Below, piece after piece: positions 8,556-9,138 of a stretch of DNA of 9,138 nucleotides. A program made the position numbers and the translations under genes. The DNA lies in NCBI GenBank assembly GCA_025455205.1, contig JALOMZ010000039.1, forward strand, positions 1 to 9,138. The letters run 5' to 3'. Every line of letters starts with the position of its first letter. Within the stretch, counting starts at the first letter, position 1. Source of the DNA: Chitinophagaceae bacterium. Lineage in GTDB: Bacteria; Bacteroidota; Bacteroidia; Chitinophagales; Chitinophagaceae. Under the pieces are notes generated by a model that searched no databases, had not been told where the DNA came from, and was given only the letters and a program-made list of their open reading frames with translations.

Positions 8556-9138
8556 ATGCAACCCCAATGGAAAGGCGTGTACCCCGCCATCACCACCAAA
8601 TTCAATGCCGATGGTGCCCTAGATATGGATCTCTTTCTCCGCAACCTGGAGGCACAGGTAAAATCGGGTGTGGATGGAATCATCATTGGCGGTTCACTGG
8701 GCGAGGCCAGCACCATCACCGAAGTGGAGAAGGAAATCCTGGTAAAGGAGTCGCTCCGGGCATTTGGTCAGCACATTCCCATCCTGCTTAATGTGGCAGA
8801 GGGATCCACTGCAGAAGCCGTCAGGCAGGCGCGCCTGGCAGAGGCCTGGGGCGCCAACGGACTGATGCTGCTGCCGCCTATGCGTTACAAGAGCGATGAG
8901 CGGGAAACGCTGTATCATTTTTCGCAGGTGGCACAGCAAACCGGCCTGCCCATTATGATCTACAACAACCCCGTGGATTATAAAATTGACACCACGCCCG
9001 AGATGTTCGAAGAGTTGCTGGTGCATCCCAATATTGTGGCGGTGAAGGAGTCCACCCGGGATATTACCAATGTAACGCGGCTTGTCAATCGTTTTGGCGA
9101 CCGGTTGCGCATCCTCTGCGGGGTAGATACCCTGGCCA
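8556..9138 (+). CDS. DHDPS/NAL-family lyase or deaminase, LhpC-like (3' end off the right edge)
   Basis: Class I aldolase-type (beta/alpha)8 enzyme of the dihydrodipicolinate synthase family, of which 194 residues (about two thirds) are in the window. It opens with WKGVYPAITTKF. Residues 46-50 are GSLGE, the equivalent of the GTTGE pyruvate-binding loop of DapA. Tyr136 in MIYNNP and the Schiff-base lysine Lys164 in VAVKEST are both present. The variant loop GSLGEAST with LLPPMRYKSD, and a divergent AraC gene, resemble Delta1-pyrroline-4-hydroxy-2-carboxylate deaminases (LhpC/HypD type) of trans-4-hydroxyproline breakdown more than DapA of lysine synthesis. DapA usually has GTTGES and is not paired with an AraC regulator. 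Other members (N-acetylneuraminate lyase, keto-deoxy sugar aldolases) remain possible. The start at 8556 keeps the complete first strand. The family is certain; the specific substrate is moderately likely and would be settled by the genes to the right. Confidence 0.88.
   Translation, partial: MQPQWKGVYPAITTKFNADGALDMDLFLRNLEAQVKSGVDGIIIGGSLGEASTITEVEKEILVKESLRAFGQHIPILLNVAEGSTAEAVRQARLAEAWGANGLMLLPPMRYKSDERETLYHFSQVAQQTGLPIMIYNNPVDYKIDTTPEMFEELLVHPNIVAVKESTRDITNVTRLVNRFGDRLRILCGVDTLA

Noticed and set aside
8531..8791. An 86-codon plus-strand frame overlapping the start of the DHDPS-family gene
   Set aside because: It is out of frame with the strongly conserved DHDPS-family sequence starting at 8556, and is low in hydrophobic core residues.

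Overview
The window looks like chromosomal DNA of a Bacteroidota bacterium, most likely of the Chitinophagaceae type. The signs are the form of the heptose epimerase fragment, a secreted LacZ-type GH2 enzyme behind an SSS-family symporter tail, a TlpA-type thioredoxin module with the N-terminal extension common in this phylum, weak or absent Shine-Dalgarno sequences, and an exact TAnnTTTG (-7 type) promoter element near 8526. This placement is inferred from sequence style; no marker gene is present.

Layout. (1) Positions 1-605, minus strand: the middle part of an ADP-heptose 6-epimerase (HldD). It runs off the left edge and lacks its NAD-binding N-terminus. (2) At about 591-608 it collides with the last ~80 codons of a plus-strand sodium/solute symporter, so two unrelated genes have both lost their 5' parts at one point. 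This is either a real rearrangement breakpoint or a chimeric assembly join. (3) 879-3983: a complete exported beta-galactosidase, probably co-transcribed with the symporter. (4) 3984-4253: a gene-free stretch with a strong terminator, a small UUCG hairpin and a perfect 15-bp hairpin carrying repeated GTCAGACG words. (5) 4254-7450: a two-gene ABC unit, a BcrA-type ATPase followed 8 bp later by an unusual protein in which an ABC-2 permease is fused to a periplasmic TlpA/ResA-like thioredoxin domain. (6) 7550-8422, minus strand: an AraC-family regulator. It is divergent from (7) 8556 to the right edge, the start of a DHDPS-family lyase/deaminase that most resembles the pyrroline-4-hydroxy-2-carboxylate deaminase of hydroxyproline catabolism.

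How the parts may work together. The symporter and the exported GH2 enzyme suggest release of galactose in the periplasm and sodium-driven uptake. The ABC pair is self-contained and, by topology, places a redox-active WCGPC domain on the periplasmic face of the exporter. The AraC gene and the DHDPS-family gene share a 133-bp intergenic region with phased GGTTAAA-like repeats and a -7 element lacking a clear -33 partner, as expected for an activator-dependent promoter.

Most notable items: the permease-thioredoxin fusion, the double-truncation junction at about 600, the hairpin cluster at 4055-4189, and the phased repeats at 8468-8505.
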